Origin: Vibrio navarrensis
GTDB lineage: Bacteria > Pseudomonadota > Gammaproteobacteria > Enterobacterales > Vibrionaceae
NCBI RefSeq assembly: GCF_015767675.1
Contig: NZ_CP065217.1
Span: 3,348,001-3,412,000, forward strand
Reading direction: 5' to 3'
Length of the DNA: 64,000 bases
How positions within the stretch are numbered: position 1 is the first letter of the stretch; the number at the start of each line of letters is the position of its first letter. A model generated the notes under the pieces. It worked only from the letters and a program-made list of their open reading frames with translations. It searched no databases and was not told where the DNA came from. This document shows, in pieces, positions 47,254-56,165 of the stretch. The position numbers were made by a program, and so were the translations under genes.

Positions 47254-47574
47254 CTAGCTGCGCTCTACTGGTAAGTTCGCGCGGTGCCAGGCTTCAAAAC
47301 CACCATCAACGCTGTAAACCTCTTCAAAACCCTGATTCACGAGATACTGAGCGGCCCCTTGGCTGCTGATACCGTGATAACACATCACCAAAATAGGTTG
47401 ATCCAGCTCGACCTCATTCATAAAGGAAACCATGCTGTCATTGGTGAGATGGAAAGCGGAATTGGCATGCGCAACGGCAAAAGATTGCGGATCGCGAATA
47501 TCCACCAAACGGGCTTCTCCGCTCTCCAGCAGAGCTTGCGCACTTTGTACATCAATGTGTTTGAACTGCTCCAT
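47254..47574 (-). CDS. glpE: GlpE, thiosulfate sulfurtransferase (rhodanese)
   Basis: Single-domain cytoplasmic rhodanese of 106 residues that moves sulfur from thiosulfate to cyanide or thiols. The active-site loop is [15 protein letters not shown] near residues 64-78 with the catalytic Cys. [20 protein letters not shown] near 24-43 is the standard substrate-side motif. First gene of glpEG; its promoter must lie in the 47575-47975 stretch, which also holds DnaA-like boxes. Confidence 0.95.
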   Translation of the reverse strand: MEQFKHIDVQSAQALLESGEARLVDIRDPQSFAVAHANSAFHLTNDSMVSFMNEVELDQPILVMCYHGISSQGAAQYLVNQGFEEVYSVDGGFEAWHRANLPVERS

Positions 47575-47923
47575 TTAATTTCTCTCTGTTCTTGTTGTTC
47601 GCTGACGGGATTGTAACCTATCCAGAGGCAAACTTAGACACATAGTTCATCAGGGCTTTTGTTGGAGTGCAAAAATCACTCAACTGTGGATAAAGCTGTG
47701 GATTGCGTTGATAAGGTATTTTTTGATCCGAAGATCCACAAGATATAGTAATGATCCTGATCTTCTTGTGCGTAGGATTATAACTATCCCCAAGCTCTAA
47801 GCCCGTCTAAACCCTTATTTTGTCCGGCTTGCGAACAGAAGATGAATAATTACCTCACAGAGTTATTCACAGGCCTCGTGACCTTCGTGCGCTACTTTTT
47901 GTGCTTTTTTTGATCAAAATAAA
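47575..47923. promoter_or_regulatory. Intergenic glpE-rpoH stretch with DnaA-box-like sites and GATC cluster
   Basis: Gene-free, about 350 bp before the rpoH terminator. It has a perfect DnaA box TTATCCACA on the minus strand (47685-47693), two 7/9 matches (47697-47705 minus, 47732-47740 plus) and TTATTCACA (47873-47881). Four GATC sites lie within 47725-47762. The glpE promoter is expected here. Confidence 0.5.
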
Positions 47924-47951
47924 AAAGCCGAGATCTCACGATCCCGGCTTT
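47924..47951 (-). terminator. Intrinsic terminator after rpoH
   Basis: Minus strand AAAGCCGGGATC, loop GTGA, GATCTCGGCTTT (one G-U pair), followed by TTTATTTTG. Confidence 0.88.
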
Positions 47952-47975
47952 CTCAGAATAAATTTTCCGTTGGTT

Positions 47976-48833
47976 TTAGATTTCACCAACCGCCATTTTC
48001 AGTTTCTTCATGGCATTTTTCTCTAGCTGACGAATACGCTCGGCAGAAACACCATAACGTTCAGCCAGATCTTGTAACGTAGCTTTGTCGTCGTCCAACC
48101 AACGAGAACGCACAATATGCTGACTGCGTTCATCCAAACTCGCTAGCGCCAAAGAGAGGCGATTGTTGGTGTGCTCTTCCCAGTTTTGCGCTTCAAGGTT
48201 ATCCGCAATATCAGAGGATTTATCTTCTAAATAAAGCACTGGCGCTGTCGATACACTGCCGGAATCTTCATCATCAACCGTGAGATCGAATGTCGAATCG
48301 ACCGCAGCAAGACGAGATTCCATTTCACGCACTTCAGAGGGCTCCACACCCAATTCGCGGGCAACGGTTTCCACTTCACCGTTGTTGAACCAGCCTAAGC
48401 GTTTTTTGGATTTGCGCAGATTAAAAAACAGCTTACGTTGTGCTTTGGTGGTGGCAATCTTGACGATCCGCCAGTTACGCAGTACGTACTCGTGGATCTC
48501 CGCTTTGATCCAGTGCACCGCAAACGACACCAGTCTCACACCGACTTCTGGGTTGAAGCGTTTAACCGCTTTCATCAAGCCGATGTTGCCCTCTTGTACT
48601 AAGTCGGCCATCGGCAAACCGTAACCGGAATACCCACGCGCCACGTGAACAACGAATCTCAGATGAGACAGAATCAGCCCTTTTGCTGCTTCAATCTCGC
48701 CTTTGTAATGCAAACGCTCTGCGAGTTCACGCTCTTCGTCCGCACTCAGCATGGGATAGCTGTTTACCGAACGAATATAGCCATCAAGGCTATCTTGCGT
48801 TACTAGAGCCATCGGATACGCTTGATTTGTCAT
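47976..48833 (-). CDS. rpoH: RpoH, heat-shock sigma factor (sigma-32)
   Basis: Directs RNA polymerase to heat-shock promoters. I start at ATG 48833 ([13 protein letters not shown], 285 aa, near E. coli's 284) rather than the frame's first Met. Region 2: [45 protein letters not shown]. The RpoH box region with [17 protein letters not shown] near 130-146 is a hallmark of this sigma. Region 4.2 helix-turn-helix: [28 protein letters not shown]. It lies downstream of ftsYEX, as in E. coli. Confidence 0.96.
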   Translation of the reverse strand: MTNQAYPMALVTQDSLDGYIRSVNSYPMLSADEERELAERLHYKGEIEAAKGLILSHLRFVVHVARGYSGYGLPMADLVQEGNIGLMKAVKRFNPEVGVRLVSFAVHWIKAEIHEYVLRNWRIVKIATTKAQRKLFFNLRKSKKRLGWFNNGEVETVARELGVEPSEVREMESRLAAVDSTFDLTVDDEDSGSVSTAPVLYLEDKSSDIADNLEAQNWEEHTNNRLSLALASLDERSQHIVRSRWLDDDKATLQDLAERYGVSAERIRQLEKNAMKKLKMAVGEI

Positions 48834-49009
48834 TCGATTCCTCATCAATCTCTGATCTGGAGTAAAACATTGCCAGTCGGCGCTGCTATCTTGAACTGAT
48901 CGTGCCTCAGTTTCAAGCTGGGTTGACCATTATCCATAAACAATCCATCGATACAAGTCAATCAATTTTTTCTTGTCAGGATGAGCGCCGAATATAAGAC
49001 CAGCATCAC

Positions 49010-49978
49010 TTAAACTGGTTCAATTTCTTTTAAATGTCGCTGTGCGGAAAATCTCGCCGCGACACAGCCAAGAAAGGTTCCGGTCATCAGCAGCAGCAAG
49101 GATTCATCCCAACTGAGACCGATCAAACGAAACTGGCTGTCGTACAAGGCGGCCAAATCTTCCACCGCGCCGTTAAGCAGAATAGTAATCAACGCGGTTA
49201 AAATCCAGGCAATCACACTGCCTAATAAACCAAACCACATACCGGAATACAGATACGGACGGAGGATAAATCCATCGGTCGCACCAATCAGTTTCATGGT
49301 TTGGATCTCTTCTTTGTTGGCAAGCACATTAAAACGCAGCGTGTTGCCGACAATCAAAAATACCGCACCGAGCATCAGAAGTGTCAGGGTAATGACAATG
49401 ATGCTCGCCAGTGTTTTGATCGCATCGAGACGGGTGAGCCAATCTTCATCTAAACGCACATCGGTCACATCGTCGCTGGCAGCGACAATTTGCGCTAAGC
49501 GTTTGACCGCCACCTGCTCTTCGCTACTGGGCGTGATCACTAATACCCCAGGCAAAGCATAGTTATCGAGCAAGCTGAGTGCCTGCTCAAAACCGGAGTA
49601 CTGGCTTAAATCGGCCAATCCTTGCTGCGGCGAAATGTATTCCACTTTGCCGACATCCTCTTGCGCTTCCAACTCATCTTTGAGGATCATCACTCTCGCT
49701 TCTGGTACACCTTGACGCAAGTAAGCACTAACTTGAGCAGGAGATGTCACATGCGATGTCGCCCCTGCGATGTTTTTACCGAGCAGATAAAGACACGCGG
49801 GCATGGAAAGCGCTACGGAGATCACCGCTAACGTCAGCAGATTGCCCAAAGGGCGCTGCCAAATTGCGCTCAGCGACACTTTCGCCTGTTTCAGATGGAT
49901 GGCGAAGAAGCTGTCGGTTTTCGGCCGATGACTTTTAGCTTTGGGGGAAGACTTTTGTATGCGTTTATTCGCGGCCAT
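49010..49978 (-). CDS. ftsX: FtsX, divisome ABC-transporter-like membrane subunit
   Basis: Works with FtsE at the septum to activate peptidoglycan amidases through EnvC. 322 residues: a cytoplasmic N-terminus, one membrane segment near 43-65, a periplasmic domain (about 70-200) and three more segments (about 200-225, 246-270 and 293-312). Typical stretch NKEEIQTMKLIGATDGFILRPYLYSG near 221-246. The start overlaps ftsE by 14 bp. Confidence 0.95.
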   Translation of the reverse strand: MAANKRIQKSSPKAKSHRPKTDSFFAIHLKQAKVSLSAIWQRPLGNLLTLAVISVALSMPACLYLLGKNIAGATSHVTSPAQVSAYLRQGVPEARVMILKDELEAQEDVGKVEYISPQQGLADLSQYSGFEQALSLLDNYALPGVLVITPSSEEQVAVKRLAQIVAASDDVTDVRLDEDWLTRLDAIKTLASIIVITLTLLMLGAVFLIVGNTLRFNVLANKEEIQTMKLIGATDGFILRPYLYSGMWFGLLGSVIAWILTALITILLNGAVEDLAALYDSQFRLIGLSWDESLLLLMTGTFLGCVAARFSAQRHLKEIEPV

Positions 49979-50645
49979 AATCGTCTACCTCGCTAAGAAA
50001 GCCTTGATTGAGCTCAAAGTGACGATATTGAGGACGCGAGTTAACCAAGCTGATGTCGTGAGTGGCGAGCAAAATGGTGACGCCAGCGCGATTAAACTCT
50101 TCAAACAGACGCACGACGCGGTTGGACAACTCCGGATCTAAGTTACCCGTCGGTTCGTCGGCCAGCAGCAAGGTTGGCCGATTCACCACCGCGCGGGCGA
50201 TACCGACACGCTGCTGCTCACCACCGGAAAGCTGGCTCGGCAAACAACGCGCTTTGTCCAATAAATCGGTTTTGTCTAACGCCGCCGAGACACGCCGTTT
50301 GATCTCTAGCTCAGAAATGGATTCAATGCGCATCGGCAATGCCACGTTGTCATAGACGCTGCGGTCCATCAATAAACGGTGATCTTGAAAGACAATGCCG
50401 ATGTTACGGCGCAAAAACGGAATATCGCGATTCGGGATGCGTGTGATGTCGTGGCCATTGAAACTGATACGCCCATCGGTTGGCCTTTCAATGGCACAAA
50501 TCAGCTTAAGCAAGGTACTTTTACCCGCGCCGGAATGCCCGCCCAGAAAAGCCATTTCTCCACGACGTAAATGAAAATCGACCTTTTGCAGTGCCTGGCG
50601 GCCACCACGGTACGCTTTGCTCACCTGCTGAAATCGGATCACCAC
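49965..50645 (-). CDS. ftsE: FtsE, divisome ATPase
   Basis: ABC ATPase partner of FtsX. 226 residues. Walker [15 protein letters not shown] near 35-48, Q-loop VFQDHRLL near 84-91, ABC signature [15 protein letters not shown] near 137-151, Walker [14 protein letters not shown] near 158-170, H-loop LLATHDI near 193. The ftsY-ftsE-ftsX order on one strand is the classic operon, with 17 bp between ftsY and ftsE. Confidence 0.97.
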   Translation of the reverse strand: MVIRFQQVSKAYRGGRQALQKVDFHLRRGEMAFLGGHSGAGKSTLLKLICAIERPTDGRISFNGHDITRIPNRDIPFLRRNIGIVFQDHRLLMDRSVYDNVALPMRIESISELEIKRRVSAALDKTDLLDKARCLPSQLSGGEQQRVGIARAVVNRPTLLLADEPTGNLDPELSNRVVRLFEEFNRAGVTILLATHDISLVNSRPQYRHFELNQGFLSEVDDYGRE

Positions 50646-50662
50646 TTATCCCTCTGTTAGTT

Positions 50663-51868
50663 TTACTCTTCGCGGCTAAACAGGGCGTCGATGAATTCTT
50701 GCGTCTGGAATGGTCGCAAGTCTTCAATGCCTTCACCTACCCCGATATAACGAATAGGGATGCTAAACTGGTCGGCAATGGCAAAAATTACCCCACCTTT
50801 GGCTGTGCCGTCGAGTTTGGTTAATGTAATGCCAGTAATGGGCGCCACATCGCTGAACAGCTTGGCCTGACTGATCGCATTTTGACCAGTGCCTGCGTCT
50901 AGTGTCAGCATGATCTCATGCGGCGCGGACTCATCGATTTTCTTCATCACACGAACAATTTTACGTAGCTCTTCCATCAAATTGCTCTTGTTCTGTAAAC
51001 GGCCTGCGGTATCGGCGATCACCACATCGACCCCACGCGCTTTCGCCGCTTCGATCGCATCGTAGATCACCGAAGCGCTGTCGGCTCCGGTGTGCTGGGC
51101 AATCACGGGCACATTGTTTCGCTCGCCCCACACTTGCAACTGCTCTACCGCCGCGGCGCGGAAAGTGTCGCCAGCGGCCAACATCACCTTTTTACCTTGG
51201 CTTTGGAACTGTTTCGCGAGCTTACCAATCGTGGTGGTTTTACCTACGCCGTTGACGCCGACCATCAGGATCACGTAAGGGGTTTTGCTGCTGTCGATGT
51301 GCAATGGCTGTTCCACCTTGGCAAGGATCTCGGCCATCTCTTCTTTGAGTAAACCGTACAGCGCTTCACCGTCACGCAAGTCACTGCGCGATGCTTTCTC
51401 TGTCAGGTTTTCAATGATTTTGAGCGTGGTATCCATACCCACATCAGCAATCAAGAGTTGTTCTTCGAGCTCTTCAAACAGCTCATCATCGATTTTTTTG
51501 CCTTTGAACAGGCCAAAGAAACCCGCGCCGATATTGGCTTTGGTGCGGCTCAGGCTGCGCTTTAAACGGGCAAAAAAGCTCTCACTGGGTTTTTCCTGCT
51601 CTTGCACGCGCTCCACAACGGGTTCAGGGTCAGCGCTAGAAAGCGCTTCGCTCTCTTCTTGCGGCATCTCAAGTGTACTTTCTGCTCTTTCTGCGCTCTC
51701 CGCGACACGCTCGGCTGGCTGCGAATCGCTTAAACTTTCTTCAACTAACTGCGGTTCTTGTTCTTCACCGGATTGAGATGGAGTGGCTTGGTGTTGCGTT
51801 GCTTTGGTTTGCTCTTCTTCACCAAAACCAAGCCATGATAATAATCCGCGCTTTTTCTTTTCCGTCAT
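50663..51868 (-). CDS. ftsY: FtsY, signal recognition particle receptor
   Basis: GTPase that docks SRP-bound ribosomes at the inner membrane. 401 residues: an acidic, Glu-rich A domain (about 20-95) and the conserved NG domain. GTPase motifs: GVNGVGKTTTIGKLA near 206-220, GDTFRAAAVEQL near 237-248, DTAGRLQNK near 290, TKLDGTAKGG near 353. First gene of ftsYEX and divergent from rsmD, as in E. coli. Confidence 0.97.
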   Translation of the reverse strand: MTEKKKRGLLSWLGFGEEEQTKATQHQATPSQSGEEQEPQLVEESLSDSQPAERVAESAERAESTLEMPQEESEALSSADPEPVVERVQEQEKPSESFFARLKRSLSRTKANIGAGFFGLFKGKKIDDELFEELEEQLLIADVGMDTTLKIIENLTEKASRSDLRDGEALYGLLKEEMAEILAKVEQPLHIDSSKTPYVILMVGVNGVGKTTTIGKLAKQFQSQGKKVMLAAGDTFRAAAVEQLQVWGERNNVPVIAQHTGADSASVIYDAIEAAKARGVDVVIADTAGRLQNKSNLMEELRKIVRVMKKIDESAPHEIMLTLDAGTGQNAISQAKLFSDVAPITGITLTKLDGTAKGGVIFAIADQFSIPIRYIGVGEGIEDLRPFQTQEFIDALFSREE

Positions 51869-52078
51869 CGGGAGATATCCTGATTTTTACTGAATCTCTG
51901 CTTTTCTCCAGCACAAGGCACAAAGAAAAGTGAACTCTTCAACCAGTGCACTCTGGGCTATTCCGTTTTTCTCAGCGGAATAGTGGTACACTCTGTCACA
52001 ATGAAACTCTGGGCTCTATCCAGGCGCTGCGCCTGGAGGATTGGCTATAGTAACACTTAATTAGCGGTCAAAAAATCT

Positions 52079-52678
52079 ATGGTAAGACGTCACCAGCAAA
52101 ACACATCACAAAATAAGCCATCCGTTGGCTGTGTGCGCATCATCAGTGGCTTATGGCGAGGCCGGAAACTGCCGGTACACGACGCAGAGGGCCTGCGGCC
52201 AACCACCGATCGGGTCAAAGAGACGCTGTTCAACTGGCTAGCGCAAGAGATCCCACACGCGCATTGTTTAGATCTGTTTGCTGGCTCCGGTGGGCTCGGG
52301 TTTGAAGCAGCCTCACGCCAAGCAAAGCTTGTGACCATGGTGGAACTCAACCCCAAAGCGTTTGCCCAATTGCAACAAAATGTCACGGCGGTCAAAGCCA
52401 ATAATATCCAGTTGGTCAGTGGTGATGCGTTGCAATTCCTTAAGCAGCAAGGCACACCGCAGCACGTGGTGTTTATTGACCCACCGTTTCGCCAAGGATT
52501 ACTGCAAGAGACAGTGACACTTTTGGAGCAAAATGGCTGGCTGGCCGAGGACGCGATGATCTATATTGAGGCGGAAAAAGAGTGGCAGGTAGAAAACTTG
52601 CCCGCGACCTGGCACTTGCATCGTGAAAAGACCGCTGGTCAGGTCAGTTACCGTCTCTACCAACGACAACCATCGTAA
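52079..52678 (+). CDS. rsmD: RsmD, 16S rRNA (guanine-966-N2)-methyltransferase
   Basis: Methylates G966 of 16S rRNA in the assembled small subunit. 199 residues. It begins with a basic tail, then RIISGLWRGRKLPV near 21-34 and LRPTTDRVKETLFNWLA near 40-56. The SAM site is CLDLFAGSGGLGFEAASR near 63-80, and the catalytic motif is VVFIDPPFRQG near 129-139. It is followed by the yhhL-like gene 12 bp later in the same direction, matching E. coli order. Confidence 0.96.
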   Translation: MVRRHQQNTSQNKPSVGCVRIISGLWRGRKLPVHDAEGLRPTTDRVKETLFNWLAQEIPHAHCLDLFAGSGGLGFEAASRQAKLVTMVELNPKAFAQLQQNVTAVKANNIQLVSGDALQFLKQQGTPQHVVFIDPPFRQGLLQETVTLLEQNGWLAEDAMIYIEAEKEWQVENLPATWHLHREKTAGQVSYRLYQRQPS

Positions 52679-52690
52679 AAGGATTCTGTC

Positions 52691-52957
52691 ATGAAAGCGT
52701 TGCTCCTGCTGGCCAAAGCCGCGATTGCCTTTGTCTGGTTTATTTTGATTTTCAACATCTTCGCGCCCTTTCCGGGCAATGCGGCGATTGTTCTGTACAT
52801 CATGGCCGCCTTTCTGTTCATTATGCACGGCTTACAAATGGCGATTTTCATCGGCGCATTCGGCGATAAAATCGCCATGACTCGTTGGGACAAATATTCA
52901 ATTTTGCTGTTTGGCATCTTCGCCCTGCTCGATATTCGCCGTAAATACATGATGTAA
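52691..52957 (+). CDS. YhhL-like membrane protein (DUF1145)
   Basis: 88 residues, mostly hydrophobic, with about three membrane segments (4-26, 33-52 and 71-82) and a short basic end DIRRKYMM. Position directly after rsmD matches yhhL of E. coli, and composition and length fit DUF1145. Function unknown. Probably cotranscribed with rsmD. Ends at a shared terminator. Confidence 0.85.
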   Translation: MKALLLLAKAAIAFVWFILIFNIFAPFPGNAAIVLYIMAAFLFIMHGLQMAIFIGAFGDKIAMTRWDKYSILLFGIFALLDIRRKYMM

Positions 52958-52958
52958 A

Positions 52959-52989
52959 AAAATGCCGCTGAATGTCAGCGGCATTTTTT
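52959..52989. terminator. Bidirectional terminator between the yhhL-like and MarC-family genes
   Basis: AAAATGCCGCTG, loop AATGT, CAGCGGCATTTT, flanked by A and T runs; convergent genes. Confidence 0.9.
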
Positions 52990-52996
52990 ATTCCAT

Positions 52997-53584
52997 TTAC
53001 ATTCCCATGTAACTTTTGACCCCGTTGAGAAACATCTGGGTGGAAATCATCACCAGCAGCAGCCCCATCAAACGCTCCACCGCTTTGAGGCCGCGTTCAC
53101 CGAGAATGCGGTGGAAGAAGCCGTAGAACATCAAAATGATAAAGGTGGCAAACCACGCCAAGGCGACCGCCGCCGACAGCTCCGCCAAATTGTTCGGATG
53201 CTGAGTAGACAACAGCAAGAGCGCAGCAATCACCGACGGCCCAGCGATCATCGGGATGGCCATCGGCACAATGAAGGGCTCTTCACCTGCCGCAAGTCCG
53301 GTGATACTGCCTGCGCTGGGGAAAATCATTTTAATCGCGATGATGAATAAGATGATTCCTCCTGAAATGCTCAGCGTTTCCGGTTCGACATGGAGAAAAT
53401 TGAGAATACTCTGCCCGGCAAAAAGGAACAGCATCAGGATCATCAGAGCGAAGAGTAACTCTCGAATCAGTACCTTACGGCGTCTTTTAGGATCGATATG
53501 TTTTAAAATGGACAAGACAATCGGCAAATTGCCCAAAGGGTCCATGATCAGAAACAGCATGGTGGCTGCGGCAAGAATGTCCAT
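52997..53584 (-). CDS. MarC/YhgN-family membrane protein
   Basis: 195 residues with six hydrophobic segments. The start MDILAAATMLFLIMDPLGNLPIVLSIL carries the DPLGN motif of the MarC family. GGIILFIIAIKMIFP and the PFIVPMAIPMIAGPSVIAALLLL segment with IPxIAGP are also typical, and closest in kind to YhgN. These were once thought to confer multidrug resistance, but the function is not known. Convergent with the yhhL-like gene. Confidence 0.88.
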   Translation of the reverse strand: MDILAAATMLFLIMDPLGNLPIVLSILKHIDPKRRRKVLIRELLFALMILMLFLFAGQSILNFLHVEPETLSISGGIILFIIAIKMIFPSAGSITGLAAGEEPFIVPMAIPMIAGPSVIAALLLLSTQHPNNLAELSAAVALAWFATFIILMFYGFFHRILGERGLKAVERLMGLLLVMISTQMFLNGVKSYMGM

Positions 53585-53665
53585 CAGAGATCTCTAAGTA
53601 CAACAATGGCGTCAGTATAGCAGTACAATACTGGCTTGACGATGCACTCAACGAGCAGAGAAGCG

Positions 53666-54292
53666 CTAGTAGATGATAGAAGCGACGATCAGTGCGTGGG
53701 CAAGAAAGTAGCTGCCCGACACCCAAACATAGGCGCGTTTCATCGGCTTGCGATAGCCGTGAATGGCATAAGCCAGCGCCGAGTAGATCATCACCAACGC
53801 GCCACCAAAACCCACCGCATTGGCCAGCGAAGCACTTTGCAGCCATACTTCCCCAGCCGCCCAAGCCATTTGCACCAACATAATCCCCATGATGACCACG
53901 GGAAAGACCAGTGAATCGAGTTGAGGTAGCAGCAGAAAGAAGGCGACGATACTGGCCGCGAGCAACAGGGCAAGCAACCACCAAACAATATCGCCATTGA
54001 GTTGCACCCAAAACGATTTGCTGTAGCAAAGTTGCGCCAGTAGAAAACCAGTAAAGTAAAAGGTTTTCCTTGCACGTAGGGTATGTAACACATCGGCAAC
54101 AATAGAGATCATAAGACCAGCAGCAACCCAGTAGGAGTATCCCTGCTTCGGCCCTTGGGTGACAACTAAAACGCAGAGCAGTGCCAACGTTAGCACTTTA
54201 AACACCAAGGTCTGAGTCTGGCTCGATTGACGCGCACCCAATACGGATGTCACTCCCGATAAGCCTATTGCCAGCCAACTCCACATCTGCAT
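53666..54292 (-). CDS. YhhN-family membrane protein (lysoplasmalogenase-like, TMEM86)
   Basis: 208 residues with about eight membrane segments. Typical TMEM86/YhhN features are GLMISIVADVLHTL near 55-68 (conserved Asp), and PVVIMGIMLVQMAWAAG and GGALVMIYSALAYAIHGYRKPM near the end with SGSYFLAHALI. The eukaryotic relative hydrolyses the vinyl ether bond of lysoplasmalogens. In E. coli yhhN lies in the same rsmD-yhhL-yhhM neighbourhood. Enzyme activity here is unproven. Confidence 0.85.
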   Translation of the reverse strand: MQMWSWLAIGLSGVTSVLGARQSSQTQTLVFKVLTLALLCVLVVTQGPKQGYSYWVAAGLMISIVADVLHTLRARKTFYFTGFLLAQLCYSKSFWVQLNGDIVWWLLALLLAASIVAFFLLLPQLDSLVFPVVIMGIMLVQMAWAAGEVWLQSASLANAVGFGGALVMIYSALAYAIHGYRKPMKRAYVWVSGSYFLAHALIVASIIY

Positions 54293-55013
54293 TACCCTTT
54301 CATTTTCAACGCGGCTAGTCTAGGTAGCAGAAACTGTATGTAAAGCAGTAAACCACGAAAGTTGGATCTTGATAGCGAATAACGACCTACTGGCAAAACA
54401 GAAGAGCAAGTGAATCCGTTTATTCCGCCTGACAGAGAAAAGCGTTTTGTTTTGCCATCCCCAACGAGAACGCCAAAACATCCGTAGGAAAAACTAGAAA
54501 AGCAAACGTTACTTACCCTTAGACAGGCCATCAACTCTAATAGAGAACGAAAAAAGGAATAAAAATCACATTTTTCACTTAATAAAATAGTAATCTAATA
54601 AAAATATAATCAATAATTTCATTAAGTTATCAATACAAACCCCATCAAATATAAATCAAACCCATCATAAAATATCTTAGAGTCCATTATTAACAACAAA
54701 ATTCTCAAATGGTGGTAAAACCCACCAGCAAAAGTGGTTGACTTTTAAGAACCTCGAAATCGAAAGAAAAAAACATAGCAACAACCCCACAAAAACCCAG
54801 ATACCAAGCCAAAGCCAATAAATACGGAAAAATGAAAATTGACCAACATCAGCAAAATTATTACCTATTAAATTACAATGACTTAATAAACAAAAAGCAT
54901 GTCAATGGCGAACAAGAACAACAATGAATCAATCAAAAAACAATGTTTTATTAAGGAAAATCACCAAATAAACGCAACTAAAGTTATTTTTTTGCAAGAG
55001 TAACGTCAGATAC
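54293..55013. other. AT-rich gene-poor stretch
   Basis: About 720 bp, very A-rich on the plus strand from about 54540. Only a weak minus-strand frame (54292-54534, 80 codons, Cys/Ser/Gly-rich, no good start site) is present and I do not accept it as a gene. A small hairpin GGTGG-TAAAAC-CCACC occurs near 54713-54728. I see no tRNA, IS end or clear promoter apart from the one at 55014. Confidence 0.6.
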
Positions 55014-55043
55014 TTGATCAACGAAAGAAAAGGATGCTATATT
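55014..55043 (+). promoter_or_regulatory. Promoter of the 25-aa small-protein gene
   Basis: TTGATC (55014-55019), 18-nt spacer, TATATT (55038-55043) with an extended -10 TG (55035-55036). The start codon is about 45 bp downstream. Confidence 0.65.
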
Positions 55044-55087
55044 GATTACATAAAGTTCATCAACAAATGTCTGGAGGTAGTGTTGTG

Positions 55088-55165
55088 ATGTCTTCTTCTC
55101 AAAAACAAGGACTGGTAATGATCGCAGTTATCGTTGGGCTAATGACGCTACCAATGATGTACTAA
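55088..55165 (+). CDS. Putative 25-residue single-span membrane protein
   Basis: MSSSQKQGLVMIAVIVGLMT then LPMMY. A short polar, basic N-terminus is followed by about 16 hydrophobic residues, as in small regulatory membrane proteins. A strong ribosome binding site GGAGG (55073-55077) lies 10 bp before the ATG; the GTG one codon earlier is an alternative start. A promoter precedes it and an intrinsic terminator follows 18 bp after the stop, so the whole unit is self-contained in about 200 bp. I do not recognise the family. The alternative is a small RNA with a chance reading frame. Confidence 0.62.
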   Translation: MSSSQKQGLVMIAVIVGLMTLPMMY

Positions 55166-55182
55166 GATTGATTTCCAAAAAA

Positions 55183-55210
55183 ACGGGATGCCTCAGCATC
55201 CCGTTTTTTT
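55183..55210 (+). terminator. Terminator after the small-protein gene
   Basis: ACGGGATGC (55183-55191), loop CTCA, GCATCCCGT (55196-55204), then seven T (55204-55210). A preceding A run also lets it serve the convergent gene at 55225. Confidence 0.9.
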
Positions 55211-55224
55211 ATTCTATTTACTTC

Positions 55225-55593
55225 TTATTTCAGGTGCTGACTGAGCACATCCCAATTGGCGTAGTAAAAAGCCATCGCACCAGCCGTTATCAGCAACATT
55301 AATAGGATAGCAACGCGCCAAATAAACCGACCACTACGCGGTGTCAGTTCACGCTCACACTCATCACAGGCGGTGAAAAAGCCTTGTTTATCATCCAATT
55401 GGTACTGATCCTCATGCACCACTTTATTCCTGATTGTGGCAATAAAGCGCAGTTTGGCGATCACATCATGCGGCAATCGCTCTTCACAGCTGGTGATCAA
55501 CTGATGCAACCCCTTCCCTTGCGCATGGTATTGGTTACGCAGCAATGTTTCCAATCTTCGGGTACGAGTAACTACGTTTTCAATGTCTGACAT
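55225..55593 (-). CDS. DUF4145-like protein with C-terminal membrane segment
   Basis: 122 residues. The N-terminal part (TRTRRLETLLRNQYHAQGKGLHQLI) and the middle RFIATIRNKVVHEDQYQLDD (about 48-67) look like the helical HEPN/DUF4145 type, with an R-N-K-x-x-H motif resembling the HEPN Rx4-6H signature. One membrane helix (VAILLMLLITAGAMAFYY) lies near the C-terminus, followed by a short tail. Function unknown. The HEPN resemblance rests on this motif only and does not establish nuclease activity. Confidence 0.65.
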   Translation of the reverse strand: MSDIENVVTRTRRLETLLRNQYHAQGKGLHQLITSCEERLPHDVIAKLRFIATIRNKVVHEDQYQLDDKQGFFTACDECERELTPRSGRFIWRVAILLMLLITAGAMAFYYANWDVLSQHLK

Positions 55594-55826
55594 CGTGCCC
55601 TCCTTATCGAGGTGTTTGCTTTAAAAAGATTCTGCTAGAAAACCATCCACTTTTCGAGCCAGCTTTGACCATTTTTCCTCGGTTGGTCGACTCCATCGAG
55701 CACAAAACGTGAAGTCCGCCGAGTTTTTGTTATGCCTTTTTCATCAGATCACGAATCGGCCACACTCAAACGCTGATAATTCAGGGAGTTCGGTAGAATA
55801 AGGCTCCCATTATTCTGGAGGTTACC

Positions 55827-56165
55827 ATGCCTGTTTCTCTGTTTCTGGCGCTCATCGCGCTTATTGCTCTTGGCGCTTGGCTGTTTATCCATTTTTTCCA
55901 TAAACACATTCAAGGCAGAGATGCGCCCGAACAGAGTGTGCAAGTCACCGTGCTGGATAAACAGGTGATTCCCATCACTGACGCCGAGCCCGGAGAAGAG
56001 GACCAAGAGTATTGGATCTACGTGCAACGGGGCGCTTTCGGGCCAAAACGGGAATTTCAAGTGGGTATTCACTACTACCACGCCCTCAATCCCGGAGACA
56101 AAGGGACGCTGACCTATCAAGGCGACAAATTTCTTCACTTTGCCCTGCAACGCAAAAAAGACTAA
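55827..56165 (+). CDS. YhhM-like protein (DUF2500)
   Basis: 112 residues: one N-terminal membrane segment (about 4-26) and a small soluble domain. The domain holds VQVTVLDKQVIPI and YYHALNPGDKGTLTYQGDKFLHFALQ, typical of DUF2500 proteins such as E. coli YhhM, whose gene is next to yhhL and yhhN. Its location a few kilobases from the yhhL- and yhhN-like genes supports this. Role unknown. A GGAGG site lies before the ATG. The last bases overlap the end of the convergent acyltransferase gene by 4 bp. Confidence 0.84.
   Translation: MPVSLFLALIALIALGAWLFIHFFHKHIQGRDAPEQSVQVTVLDKQVIPITDAEPGEEDQEYWIYVQRGAFGPKREFQVGIHYYHALNPGDKGTLTYQGDKFLHFALQRKKD

Noticed and set aside
47575..47975. Possible main replication origin
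   Set aside because: DnaA-like boxes are present, but there is no AT-rich unwinding region with 13-mers and no mnmG or mioC next to it. Kept only as a DnaA-box cluster.
54292..54534. 80-codon minus-strand frame (MMACLRVSNV...)
   Set aside because: No ribosome binding site, odd composition and position in a gene-poor region. Possibly part of a dispersed intergenic repeat, which cannot be checked without the genome.
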